From the NCBI GenBank assembly GCA_019347715.1, contig JAHWKU010000015.1:1-45490 (forward strand): a stretch of 45,490 bases of DNA, given 5' to 3'. This DNA comes from Actinomycetota bacterium (lineage in GTDB: Bacteria; Actinomycetota; CADDZG01; JAHWKV01). Both the position numbers and the translations under genes were made by a program. The notes under the pieces are model-generated. The model searched no databases and was not told where the DNA came from. It saw only the letters and a list, made by a program, of their open reading frames with translations. Numbering within the stretch: position 1 is the first letter of the stretch; each line of letters starts with the position of its first letter. This document shows, piece by piece, positions 11,483-18,980 of the stretch.

Positions 11483-11512
11483 TTATATCTTGACCCGCGG
11501 GTCAAGATATAA
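11483..11512. promoter_or_regulatory. 30-bp perfect palindrome, putative operator
   Basis: Half-site TTATATCTTGACCCG is followed directly by its exact reverse complement, centred between 11497 and 11498. All 15 base pairs match. It begins three bases after TATAAT and spans the expected transcription start, the classic place for a dimeric repressor such as a TetR- or GntR-type regulator of fatty-acid genes. No regulator gene lies nearby. No T-run follows, so it is not an intrinsic terminator of ligA. Confidence 0.65.
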
Positions 11513-11535
11513 GCGAGCAGTCCGAGGAGGCGATA

Positions 11536-12630
11536 GTGGAACTGGAGCCCACCGACGAACAGAAGGCGATAGTCGACGCGATCCGCGACTTCGCTCAAAA
11601 CGAGGTACGTCCGGCCAACAGGGAATGCGAAGAGGCCGGAGTCGTATCCGAGAGGATCGAAAAGCAGCTGGTGGAAATGGGGGTGGCTGCTCCCGTGGCC
11701 GAGCAGTACGGGGGCCAGGGAACCTTCGACACGATGACCAGCGTCCTCATTGCAGAGGAGCTCAGCTGGGGCGACCCCGGGGTCGCTTTTTCTATTTTGG
11801 GAAGTGGACTGGCGGCCACGATCGTCGATCTGGCCGGAACCGATGCGCAGAAGAGCGAGCTCCTCCCGAAGTTCACAGAAGGGGCCAGGGGGTCGGTAGC
11901 CCTAGCCGAACGGGACGCCGGAGCGGATTTCACCGTGCTCGAAGCAAGAGCGACCAAAGATGAGATCCACGGCCTGAAGTACGGAGTTCTGCATGCCGAT
12001 TCCGCTGCCGTTCGGTTGGTCGTAACGGGGGGAGATGATCTCGGCGTCTGGATCGTTCCGGAGGCCGAAGAGCTCTCGGCGCAGCAGGAAGACAAACTAG
12101 GCCTTAGGGCGGCGAGTACTTTCAAGGTCAGATTCGAAGGCGTCAAAACCGAGCGACTTGGAGGCTCGCCCGATCCTGCCAAGGTGAGGCTTGCGCTTTT
12201 GAGGGCGAAACTCCTAAACGCAGGAATTGCCATCGGTCTCGGCCGCGCCGCGCTGGAGTACGCGTCTGTCTATGCGCAGGAGCGCACCGCATTCGGCAGG
12301 CCGATCGGCGCCTTTCAGGGGATCAGCTTCAAGATCGCAGACCGCGCGATGGATCTGGAGACCGCCCGGCTGCTTGCATGGAAGGCGGCATGGGCAATCG
12401 ACAACGACTTGAACGATGCCCACGAGCTCGTGATGAGCGCATGTGGTCACGCGGCAGCGGCTGCGGTCACAACAGCAGACGACGGAGTCCAGATCCTCGG
12501 TGGACACGGATACATGCGCGATCACCCCGAGGAGCTCTGGTATCGCGATGCAATGACTCTGGCAACGTTCGATTCTCCATCGATGATTGGGGACGTGTTC
12601 TTGTCGAAGACTTATGAGGTGGCCGAATGA
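11536..12630 (+). CDS. Acyl-CoA dehydrogenase, subunit lacking the catalytic Glu
   Basis: 364 residues of acyl-CoA dehydrogenase fold. The start is GTG 11536 behind GAGGAGG. The subunit keeps the FAD-contacting loop RTAFGRPIGAFQ (~250-261) and GGHGYM, but other motifs are degenerate. The usual TEPxAGSD is AERDAGADF, the usual LNGxKxFITN is IHGLKYGVLH, and the usual catalytic Glu of (V/Y)EGx is replaced in TFDSPS (Asp near 346). Its stop overlaps the ATG of the next dehydrogenase by four bases. Paired dehydrogenases of this kind form alpha2beta2 enzymes in mycobacterial steroid side-chain oxidation (ChsE4-ChsE5 and relatives). I infer that this is the non-catalytic partner. Confidence 0.85.
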   Translation: MELEPTDEQKAIVDAIRDFAQNEVRPANRECEEAGVVSERIEKQLVEMGVAAPVAEQYGGQGTFDTMTSVLIAEELSWGDPGVAFSILGSGLAATIVDLAGTDAQKSELLPKFTEGARGSVALAERDAGADFTVLEARATKDEIHGLKYGVLHADSAAVRLVVTGGDDLGVWIVPEAEELSAQQEDKLGLRAASTFKVRFEGVKTERLGGSPDPAKVRLALLRAKLLNAGIAIGLGRAALEYASVYAQERTAFGRPIGAFQGISFKIADRAMDLETARLLAWKAAWAIDNDLNDAHELVMSACGHAAAAAVTTADDGVQILGGHGYMRDHPEELWYRDAMTLATFDSPSMIGDVFLSKTYEVAE

Positions 12631-13835
12631 TTGATTTTGAGCTGCACGACACACTCAAGGGGATAGAGGCGTTCGTTCATCAATTTGCCGAACAAACTCT
12701 TCGTCCGCTGGCAAGAGAGGCTGATACCAACGGGAAGGTCGATCCCAAGGTCATTCAGATGCTTGGGCAGATCGCCGGCAACCGAGCGACGATCGTTCCC
12801 GAAGAGAGACCTGATGCAGGCGAGGAAAGAGCGCGCTTGGGCAACATGCTGTCGATGATCGGAAGTGAAGAGCTGGCATGGGGCGATGCCGCAATGATCC
12901 TCAATATCCCGGGGCCGGGCCTCGCGGGGCCCTCGATCAACGCGGCCGGTACTCCCGAGCAAAAGAAGAAGTTTCTGCACGATGTCTTCACCGGAGAGGA
13001 GCCTAGGTTCGGCGCCTTGGCGGTCACAGAGGCCCAAGCCGGGTCCGACGTCTCGAATGTTCAGACGACGGCCACCCGCGATGGAGACGAATGGATATTG
13101 AACGGGACCAAGGTGTTTTGCACCAACGGGGCCAGAGCGGACGTGCTGGTCATCAATGCCACGATCGACAAATCCCTCGGTCGGGAGGGGCAGAAACTGT
13201 TCGTCGTACTGAAGGACACTCCAGGCTTCCGAGTCGGCAAGATCGAGAAGAAACTGGGTCTGACCGCCTCGGAGACGGCTGAGATCGTTTTGGAGGACTG
13301 CCGTATCCCGTTCGATCACATCCTCGGAGGAGAAGATGCGCTCAAGCCGAAGAGCGGGTTCAAGGGCACCATGAAAGCTTTCGATGCGTCGCGGCCAACA
13401 GTTGCGGCGATGGCCATCGGCATAGGGAGAGCTGCCTATGAATATGTTCGTGACTGGTCGGCCGTGGAAGTTCCTGCGCACTCGAGACGCCGCCCCTTTG
13501 TCGAAGCCAAGCTTGCCCATATGAAACGCGAGCTGGACGCCGCACGGCTGGTTACGCGGAAGGCTGCCTGGATGGCGGATCGCCGGATCCCGAATTCGAA
13601 GGAAGCTTCGATGTCAAAGGCTTACGCTCCTCCCGCCGCTCTTCGGGCATGCATCGGCGCCATTGAGATCATGGGGCCAGAGGGCTATTCCAAGGAGCAC
13701 CTGGTCGAAAAGTGGTACCGCGATATCAAGGTCTACGACATATTCGAGGGAACCGGGCAGATCAACCGGGTGGTGATTTCGCGTAATATCCTCGGACGGC
13801 TCGACGAACTGAAGCCGGAGAACAACGGGAGCTGA
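12627..13835 (+). CDS. Acyl-CoA dehydrogenase, catalytic partner subunit
   Basis: 402 residues. It has normal substrate/FAD motifs: LAVTEAQAGSDV, LNGTKVFCTNG, and the catalytic Glu (near 374) in DIFEGTGQINR. In contrast the RxxFGxxIxxFQ loop that reaches into the neighbouring subunit's FAD site is replaced by DWSAVEVPAHSRRRPFVEAK (~276-295). The upstream partner keeps exactly that loop, so the two subunits look complementary. ATGA overlap with the partner implies coupled translation and 1:1 assembly. Electrons would go to ETF. The MaoC hydratase downstream would act on the enoyl-CoA product. Confidence 0.88.
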   Translation: MIDFELHDTLKGIEAFVHQFAEQTLRPLAREADTNGKVDPKVIQMLGQIAGNRATIVPEERPDAGEERARLGNMLSMIGSEELAWGDAAMILNIPGPGLAGPSINAAGTPEQKKKFLHDVFTGEEPRFGALAVTEAQAGSDVSNVQTTATRDGDEWILNGTKVFCTNGARADVLVINATIDKSLGREGQKLFVVLKDTPGFRVGKIEKKLGLTASETAEIVLEDCRIPFDHILGGEDALKPKSGFKGTMKAFDASRPTVAAMAIGIGRAAYEYVRDWSAVEVPAHSRRRPFVEAKLAHMKRELDAARLVTRKAAWMADRRIPNSKEASMSKAYAPPAALRACIGAIEIMGPEGYSKEHLVEKWYRDIKVYDIFEGTGQINRVVISRNILGRLDELKPENNGS

Positions 13836-13846
13836 GAGGGGATCGA

Positions 13847-14683
13847 ATGGGACTCAACGCCGAACTTGTTGGTAAGACCTATCCGAAGCAGACATACGAA
13901 GTTACTGCGGAGGCGATCAGCAAGTACGCCGATGCCACGAATGAAGACAATCCCGCATTCCACGGCGATAGTCCGATTGCCCCTCCATGTTTTCCGATCG
14001 TTCCCGCCGGTGCCGGAATGGGCCAGGCATTGTTCGACTCCGATCTTGGAGTCAACCTGCCTCGAATGGTTCACGGGGAGGAAGATCACGTCCTGCATGT
14101 TCCGATCAAGGCCGGTGACGTCCTCGAAGTAGCCACGGAGCTCGAAAGTGTTGAGCTGAAAGACACGGGTGAAACCTTCACCGCCCTGGTGAAACTGACG
14201 AATCAAGACGGGGTCCTTGCCTCCGAGGTTCGGAGTTTGATGTTCATTCGCGGCACCGGGTCAAGCAGAAGAGGTCCAGCCGAAGATCTCCCAGAGCGCG
14301 AGATAACGTTCGAGTCCATCCAAAAGATCGACGACGACCAGACCTTCCGTTACGCGGAAGCTTCCGGGGACCGTAATCCCATACACGTCGATGAAGACTT
14401 CGCCAAGACCATGGCTGGGCTGCCCGGAATCATCGTTCACGGGATGTGCACGATGGCCTTCGTATCGAAAGCGATCCTGGACGAGGCATGTGGATCAGAC
14501 CCATTGTTGCTGCGCAGGATCAAGGTGCGCTTTTCCAAGCCGGTTTTTCCCGGTCAGACGATCACGACAAGGGGATGGATAGAGGAAACCGAAGGCGACG
14601 TAACCGTCTACGGGTTCGAGACTGCAGACCCTGAAGGCAGTCTCGTCATAAAGGGAGGAATCGCCGAAGTCTTAGGCAAATAG
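13847..14683 (+). CDS. Fused double-hotdog MaoC-like enoyl-CoA hydratase
   Basis: 278 residues with two hotdog domains. The N-terminal one (~1-140) resembles the FAS1/HadA-type dehydratase half (YADATNEDNPAFH). The C-terminal one carries the hydratase-2 motif YAEASGDRNPIHVDEDFAK and GLPGIIVHGM, with the catalytic Asp and His. It most likely hydrates 2-enoyl-CoA made by the preceding dehydrogenase pair. The start is ATG 13847, 11 bases after that pair; GAGAGGGGAT gives a ribosome site. The 3' end overlaps the convergent gene by 12 bases. Confidence 0.88.
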   Translation: MGLNAELVGKTYPKQTYEVTAEAISKYADATNEDNPAFHGDSPIAPPCFPIVPAGAGMGQALFDSDLGVNLPRMVHGEEDHVLHVPIKAGDVLEVATELESVELKDTGETFTALVKLTNQDGVLASEVRSLMFIRGTGSSRRGPAEDLPEREITFESIQKIDDDQTFRYAEASGDRNPIHVDEDFAKTMAGLPGIIVHGMCTMAFVSKAILDEACGSDPLLLRRIKVRFSKPVFPGQTITTRGWIEETEGDVTVYGFETADPEGSLVIKGGIAEVLGK

Positions 14684-15310
14684 ACCGGCAGCGATTTCGG
14701 CGTGCCGGTTGATGGCTGCAAGGGCAGCCTTTGCAGCGGCTTCTGGAGGAGAGCTGGTCACGTTGCACGCTCCGACGAACTTCGGTCCCGCCTGCTCTGA
14801 CTCTCTTACGACCACTATGGCAATCTCGCTCTCTTCGGTCCCTCCGGTTGGAACGACAAATGCCTCGTCGATAGAGAACTCCACGATCGGAAGAAGAAGT
14901 CTGAGACCATCCAAGGCGGCCTGAGCGGGAAGGCGAATCAGGTTCTCTGACGCTGCGGAGCCATTCTGAGAGGTTTGCACCGTCCGGTCGAAGAGGCTGA
15001 GCACTACCTCAGCCTCGAGCGCCTCGTCAGCCGTTCTTACTGCCACACGGTCGAGGCGAGCTCTCTTTCCGTGACGCATCGGGTGGATGTGAGCCAGCTC
15101 GATGCCCTTTTGTTCCAGCCAGTTGAGGAAGGGCAGCCGAAGTGATGGAAGTGCGTTGTCGATATCGTCAACCCGAAGAAACGAAGGGGCATGCATATCC
15201 CATAAGGCTCGCAACTCCTTCGGCCCGATGTGTGGCCACCGGTCGACAGAGGGCGCGGAGGAAAAAGGATCCATCGCTTTGGCCCCATTAAGGGGCGATT
15301 CGTCACCCAC
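14672..15310 (-). CDS. Hypothetical actinobacterial protein
   Basis: 212 residues, no family recognised. The centre is rich in Ala/Leu/Val (TADEALEAEVVLSLFDRTVQ, LPAQAALDGLRLLLPIVEFS). The C-terminus has GPKFVGACNVTSSPPEAAAKAALAAINR, a pattern I associate with conserved actinobacterial hypothetical proteins that end in a predicted alpha/beta fold. The start is GTG 15310, with GGGAGG 11 bases upstream; Met at 15274 is an alternative. It is antisense to, and convergent with, the MaoC gene, and divergent from the next dehydrogenase. Nothing in the sequence indicates a signal peptide or membrane span. Confidence 0.6.
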   Translation of the reverse strand: MGDESPLNGAKAMDPFSSAPSVDRWPHIGPKELRALWDMHAPSFLRVDDIDNALPSLRLPFLNWLEQKGIELAHIHPMRHGKRARLDRVAVRTADEALEAEVVLSLFDRTVQTSQNGSAASENLIRLPAQAALDGLRLLLPIVEFSIDEAFVVPTGGTEESEIAIVVVRESEQAGPKFVGACNVTSSPPEAAAKAALAAINRHAEIAAGLFA

Positions 15311-15337
15311 GCAGCTTTTAGCCTCCCAGCCCCTGCG

Positions 15338-15350
15338 CGCGCTAAGCGCG
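15338..15350. other. Short GC hairpin in a divergent intergenic region
   Basis: CGCGC-TAA-GCGCG forms a perfect 5-bp stem with a 3-base loop. It lies 28 bases upstream of the minus-strand gene. There is no T-run, so a terminator is unlikely; it could be an operator. The rest of 15311-15493 shows no gene. Confidence 0.3.
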
Positions 15351-15471
15351 AAAAGTCACCGTATCGGTACGTTCAGTGATGACAACTTACCTGGAATCTG
15401 GCTTCGCGCAAGGCCTGCGCGCCCGAACTGTCCGGCTTGCCCGGATTTTATCGAGAAAAGTTCGATCACCG

Positions 15472-15477
15472 TAGAAT
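15472..15477 (+). promoter_or_regulatory. Possible -10 box TAGAAT for the acyl-CoA dehydrogenase
   Basis: TAGAAT sits 16 bases before the ATG at 15494, with GGAGG between. A weak TTATCG lies 18 bases upstream. Support is modest. Confidence 0.35.
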
Positions 15478-15493
15478 GCGGCCCGGAGGATCG

Positions 15494-16633
15494 ATGGACT
15501 TCAAAATCTCAGATGAGCTGGTCGCTTTTCGGGAGTCGGTGCGCGCCTTCGCCGACAGAGACGTGGCTCCCCTCGTGGACGAGGCTGAGCGCAATCAGCG
15601 GACGCCGGTCGAGCTGTTTGGGAAGGCCGGGAAACATGGTTTCCTTGGGCTCCGGTATCCCGAAGATGTAGGCGGAGCGGGGGCCGGAATGGTCGCAGAA
15701 ATGACTCTTCGCATGGAGCTTTCCCGAGTTTGCGCCGGGATCGCGTCTGCCCTCTCGGTCTCCTCCCATCTGGGTTCCTATCCGATCTTTGCGTTCGGAG
15801 ATGCCGAGCAAAAGGAGCGCTGGCTCAAACCAATCCTTGCCGGGGAAAAGATCACCTGCTTTGGGCTGACCGAACCGGCCGCCGGCAGCGATGTCCGCGG
15901 CATCCAGGCGACCGCGCAAAAGAATGGATCCGGGTGGGTGCTCAATGGTCGCAAGATCTTTATAACCAACAGCCCGATCTGCGACCTCGCGATCATCATC
16001 GCCTATGTCGATAAGGACGCCGGAATCGACGGTATGGCCATCTTCGTGGTGGACCAAGGCACAGCAGGATTCGATAGCTCGCGGCGGCTCGAGAAGATGG
16101 GTCATTGGTCATCAGAGATCGGCGAGATCGTCATGGAAGATGTGGAAGTACCTTCTGAGAATCTCCTCGGTCCCGAGCGCGGCGGGTTCAAACGAGTGAT
16201 GCAGACGCTCAACGGGGGCCGGATCATCGTCGCCGGCGGCGCCATCGGCGTTGCCGAAGCTGCATTCGATTCGGCCCGCAAGTACGTGGCAGAGCGAGAT
16301 GCCTTCGGTAAGAAGATCAAGGACTTCCAGGCGGTTCAGCACAAGCTCGCCGACATCGCCCTCGACATCCAGGCAGCAAAGCACTTGACCAACTGGGCGG
16401 CGTGGCTTTACGACCAGGATCGGAACCCGAGTTGGGAAGCTTCGATGGCAAAGCTCTACTCCACTGAGATGGTGCTTCGAGTAACCGATCTCGCGCTGAG
16501 ATTGTTCGGGGGATACGGGTACATTCAAGAGTTTCCGATCGAGCGCTATTACCGCGACGCAAGGATGTTCAACATCGTCGAGGGCGTCTCCGACATCCAT
16601 CGCAACATCATTGCCAGATCGCTAAGTCTCTAG
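15494..16633 (+). CDS. Acyl-CoA dehydrogenase (conventional homotetramer type)
   Basis: 379 residues with all family hallmarks: LTEPAAGSDVRG, LNGRKIFITNS, ERDAFGKKIKDFQAVQHKLAD, GGYGYIQEFPIERYYRDA and the catalytic Glu (near 363) in NIVEGVSDIHR. It oxidises acyl-CoA to 2-enoyl-CoA and reduces ETF. The ATG at 15494 behind GGAGG is preferred; an in-frame ATG at 15437 would add 19 residues that look non-coding. It is followed after two bases by an alpha/beta hydrolase. It serves as an internal contrast to the degenerate pair at 11.5-13.8 kb. Confidence 0.93.
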   Translation: MDFKISDELVAFRESVRAFADRDVAPLVDEAERNQRTPVELFGKAGKHGFLGLRYPEDVGGAGAGMVAEMTLRMELSRVCAGIASALSVSSHLGSYPIFAFGDAEQKERWLKPILAGEKITCFGLTEPAAGSDVRGIQATAQKNGSGWVLNGRKIFITNSPICDLAIIIAYVDKDAGIDGMAIFVVDQGTAGFDSSRRLEKMGHWSSEIGEIVMEDVEVPSENLLGPERGGFKRVMQTLNGGRIIVAGGAIGVAEAAFDSARKYVAERDAFGKKIKDFQAVQHKLADIALDIQAAKHLTNWAAWLYDQDRNPSWEASMAKLYSTEMVLRVTDLALRLFGGYGYIQEFPIERYYRDARMFNIVEGVSDIHRNIIARSLSL

Positions 16634-16635
16634 GG

Positions 16636-17442
16636 ATGCAGCCGCGCTCGACGACGGTCGAAGGCCGACGGTGCAACTTTTGGGAGTCCGGCTCCGGTGA
16701 ACCCGTTCTATATCTGCACGGCTTTCCAACGTCCGGTTATCTCTGGCGCAACGTTGGCGACGTCGTCGCAGCTGAGTACCGAGTGGTCGCGCCGGACTTT
16801 CCCGGTTTTGGCCGGTCCGAACTCATGGAACGGCCCCACACCTGGGAGAACCTGGTCGAATGGCTGGACAGCTTCGTCTCGGAGATGGACCTCGGCCCGA
16901 TCCATCTTGGAGTGCACGATTGGGGAGGCCTGATTGGGATCGCATGGGCATGCAAGAACCCGGGGAAGGTCTCGTCCATGTTGATCACAGATACGAGCTT
17001 TCGATCAACCGATCGCTGGCACGCTGCGGCTACTCAGTGGAGAACTCCAGAAATTGGCGAGGAGTTGTTCGGCGAGATGACCAAGGAGGGTTTCGCCGCC
17101 CTCCTGTCGGTGTTCTCTCAGATTCCTGAGAACTCAGTATCTGAATACTGGCGTGGGCTAGATACCAAGGAGAAGAGGTTCGCCAAGCTGGACATGTACC
17201 GCTCGCTGGATTTCGAGATGTTCGCCCCTCTCGAACCGCGCCTGGACGAAGTAGCCCCGGGCAAGGTGAGGGTCGTCTGGGCGGCAAACGATCCGTTCCT
17301 CAGTGCAAAGATTGCGCATTGGTTCGGTAAGCGGCTGACCGCAGAAGTGACCCTTATCGAAGGAGCAACTCACTTTCTCCAGGAGGACGCGGGGGAAGAG
17401 CTGGGGAGGCTCCACTTGAACTTTCTGAAAGAGAGTGCCTAG
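16636..17442 (+). CDS. Alpha/beta hydrolase, haloalkane dehalogenase/epoxide hydrolase-like
   Basis: 268 residues. The nucleophile elbow is HDWGG, so the nucleophile is Asp95 rather than Ser, which points to the dehalogenase/epoxide hydrolase branch. The oxyanion segment HGFPTSGYLWRN (28-39) is very like the dehalogenase HGNPTxxYLWRN, but Phe replaces the halide-binding Asn. Trp96 after the nucleophile is kept. The acid is probably Asp in ANDPF and the base is His in GATHF. The first base follows the dehydrogenase stop by two, so they are co-transcribed. Dehalogenase activity is doubtful without the Asn. The stop overlaps the convergent RDD gene (shared CTAG). Confidence 0.8.
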   Translation: MQPRSTTVEGRRCNFWESGSGEPVLYLHGFPTSGYLWRNVGDVVAAEYRVVAPDFPGFGRSELMERPHTWENLVEWLDSFVSEMDLGPIHLGVHDWGGLIGIAWACKNPGKVSSMLITDTSFRSTDRWHAAATQWRTPEIGEELFGEMTKEGFAALLSVFSQIPENSVSEYWRGLDTKEKRFAKLDMYRSLDFEMFAPLEPRLDEVAPGKVRVVWAANDPFLSAKIAHWFGKRLTAEVTLIEGATHFLQEDAGEELGRLHLNFLKESA

Positions 17443-17990
17443 GGGACTTCTATGACGACGGTGTTGGCCGGCTTGTCGTGAAGGGCCTGCCGCTTGGCGT
17501 CCCAGAGAGGCCATAGGCCGTCGAGCAGCGCTCCGATCCCGCATGTCAGAATGGCGAGCGCTTGCTGTACTCCCCATCGGATTCCTGCCCGGCCGTATGG
17601 AATCAGTTCTCCGGTGTTCATGTCCACGACCTTGATCCTCATCGCCATCTTCCCAACGGTCTGCCCCCGGCTCGAGTGGAGATAGATCGAGTATGCGGCG
17701 CTCAAAATTAGGTTGGCTAGGATCAAAGCTCCCGCCGCGGCAATGATCCCCGCAAAGAAACCCGCACCCCCGACAACCTCACCGGTGTTGGGATCGAATC
17801 TTGGCGGAGATGCGACGAACATCGAACCAAAGAGGATGTTGCCGATGATTTGCGCCGGGAGGCCGATGATGAAGCTATCGATGATGGCCGCAACCACTCG
17901 CTTCCACCACTCTGCCAGCGGCTGGCCCCCGCGACCTATCGCGGTTCCGGAGGGCTGTGCGGGTTGTTGTGAAGGAAACTCCTCAGCCAT
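17439..17990 (-). CDS. RDD-family membrane protein
   Basis: 183 residues. After a polar N-terminus (~1-25) comes WWKRVVAAIIDSFIIGLPAQ, where the Arg and Asp of the RDD signature sit in the first membrane span. A second span follows near 78-103, then GQTVGKMAMRIKVVD, the typical RDD post-helix motif. A last hydrophobic stretch contains ALLDGLWPLWDAKRQALHDK, again a hallmark. Function of RDD proteins is mostly unknown; some act as Na+ or Li+/H+ antiporters. GGAGGGAG precedes the ATG. Confidence 0.85.
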   Translation of the reverse strand: MAEEFPSQQPAQPSGTAIGRGGQPLAEWWKRVVAAIIDSFIIGLPAQIIGNILFGSMFVASPPRFDPNTGEVVGGAGFFAGIIAAAGALILANLILSAAYSIYLHSSRGQTVGKMAMRIKVVDMNTGELIPYGRAGIRWGVQQALAILTCGIGALLDGLWPLWDAKRQALHDKPANTVVIEVP

Positions 17991-18033
17991 TTCTATCTCC
18001 CTCCGCCTGCAAGCTATGCACGAAGCCGGGTAA

Positions 18034-18423
18034 TCAAATCAGATCGAATCGGTGAAGCTGAAACATCCAGGAAAAGATCAGAGCAAGTCCAAGAAGGATG
18101 ACTACTGCTCGCCGCAGCCTCGAAGACGCCCAGCGCGGTTTAGAGCCTTTGATGAAATTCCACACAGCTATCGCTATTCCGGCGACGGTGGCAGGTACCA
18201 CCGCGATCGAAAGAGGCGCCGCGGCCAGGGAGCCGGACAGGTCACCTCTCAGAAACGCGACGGTTCCTGTGGTCATTCCGCACAGGGGGCAGGGCACTCC
18301 GGTTAGCGCTCGAAGAGGGCAAATCCACGGAACCTTGAGCGAAGTCCAGGCCAGCACCAGTCCGGCAGCAAGCAATCCGGAGAGTCCGAGGGTTTGCACG
18401 GCGGCTGCGTTTCGATTACTCAC
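18034..18423 (-). CDS. DUF2752 small membrane protein
   Basis: 129 residues from GTG 18423. The diagnostic segment is CPLRALTGVPCPLCGMTTGT, between two hydrophobic spans; a third span (VVILLGLALIFSWMFQL) closes the protein. DUF2752 proteins are small inner-membrane proteins of unknown role. The frame could begin at an ATG at 18504, but a good promoter (next entry) puts the transcription start exactly on the GTG, which makes 18423 the better choice and the mRNA leaderless. It is divergent from the DUF4190 protein gene. Confidence 0.8.
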   Translation of the reverse strand: MSNRNAAAVQTLGLSGLLAAGLVLAWTSLKVPWICPLRALTGVPCPLCGMTTGTVAFLRGDLSGSLAAAPLSIAVVPATVAGIAIAVWNFIKGSKPRWASSRLRRAVVILLGLALIFSWMFQLHRFDLI

Positions 18424-18430
18424 ACGCGGG

Positions 18431-18459
18431 AGGCTAGTCCTCTGTTGGAAGGTGGTCAA
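18431..18459 (-). promoter_or_regulatory. Promoter for the DUF2752 gene, probably leaderless
   Basis: On the minus strand: TTGACC, 17 bases, TAGCCT, 7 bases, GTG start. Spacing and both boxes are close to the sigma-70-type consensus, and no ribosome site precedes the GTG. Confidence 0.6.
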
Positions 18460-18473
18460 CAAAGTAGTAGATT
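18445..18473 (+). promoter_or_regulatory. Promoter for the DUF4190 zinc-ribbon gene
   Basis: TTGGAA (18445-18450), 17 bases, TAGATT (18468-18473), with the ATG 13 bases further on. The opposing DUF2752 promoter's -35 box lies inside this spacer, so the two polymerases would compete for the same DNA. Confidence 0.5.
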
Positions 18474-18486
18474 GCCGCGGGATCCG

Positions 18487-18909
18487 ATGGCGGCTTGTAC
18501 TCAATGTGGTTCTGAACTTCCGGCCGGCGCGCGGTTCTGTGCGGCTTGCGGGGCTCGCGTGCCGGAAGCCGTCGAGCCCCCCGCACCTCAGGCCTTCCCT
18601 GGGGGATACGTAGTCCCAGCGCCGCCCACTGATGGTCAGGCGGTGGCGGCACTCGTTCTTGGAATCCTTGGCCTGGTCTTTTGCCCAATTGTCTGTTCCA
18701 TCATCGCCATCGTTCTCGGCAAGACTTCTCAGAGGAAGATCGAGTCGAGCGGGGGGACGCTAGGTGGTCTCGGTATGGCCAAGGCCGGATGGGTGCTTGG
18801 CATCATCGGACTCGTCATAGGCCTTCTCTGGATCGTTTTCTTCGGCCTGATCGCAGGCGCATCGATCTTCGGGGGATTTATGGATCCGAACATCGATATT
18901 TATAACTAA
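18487..18909 (+). CDS. Zinc-ribbon DUF4190 membrane protein
   Basis: 140 residues from ATG 18487. The N-terminal zinc ribbon has CTQC and CAAC pairs in residues 4-22, followed by a Pro-rich linker. Two hydrophobic segments (VAALVLGILGLVFCPIVCSIIAIVLGK and a Gly/Ile-rich helix near the C-terminus) carry the DUF4190 pattern with the conserved LGxxGxxKAGWVLGIIG between them. The frame is open further upstream, but the zinc ribbon fixes the start. Probably a small membrane-anchored sensor or adaptor; no function known. Confidence 0.8.
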   Translation: MAACTQCGSELPAGARFCAACGARVPEAVEPPAPQAFPGGYVVPAPPTDGQAVAALVLGILGLVFCPIVCSIIAIVLGKTSQRKIESSGGTLGGLGMAKAGWVLGIIGLVIGLLWIVFFGLIAGASIFGGFMDPNIDIYN

Positions 18910-18921
18910 CAAAGTAGCCTG

Positions 18922-18950
18922 TTGTTGACTTTGTTAACCGTTGTTACACT
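18922..18950 (+). promoter_or_regulatory. Promoter for the LysM transglycosylase gene
   Basis: TTGTTG at 18922-18927, a 17-base spacer and TACACT at 18945-18950. GGAGGG lies just before the ATG at 18981, so this message has a leader of about 24 bases. Confidence 0.5.
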
Positions 18951-18980
18951 GCTCGTTCTACCGAGAGCTGGAGGGAACGG

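Noticed and set aside
11483..11512. The palindrome as an intrinsic terminator of ligA
   Set aside because: The stem has no natural loop and is not followed by a T-run; position relative to TATAAT favours an operator.
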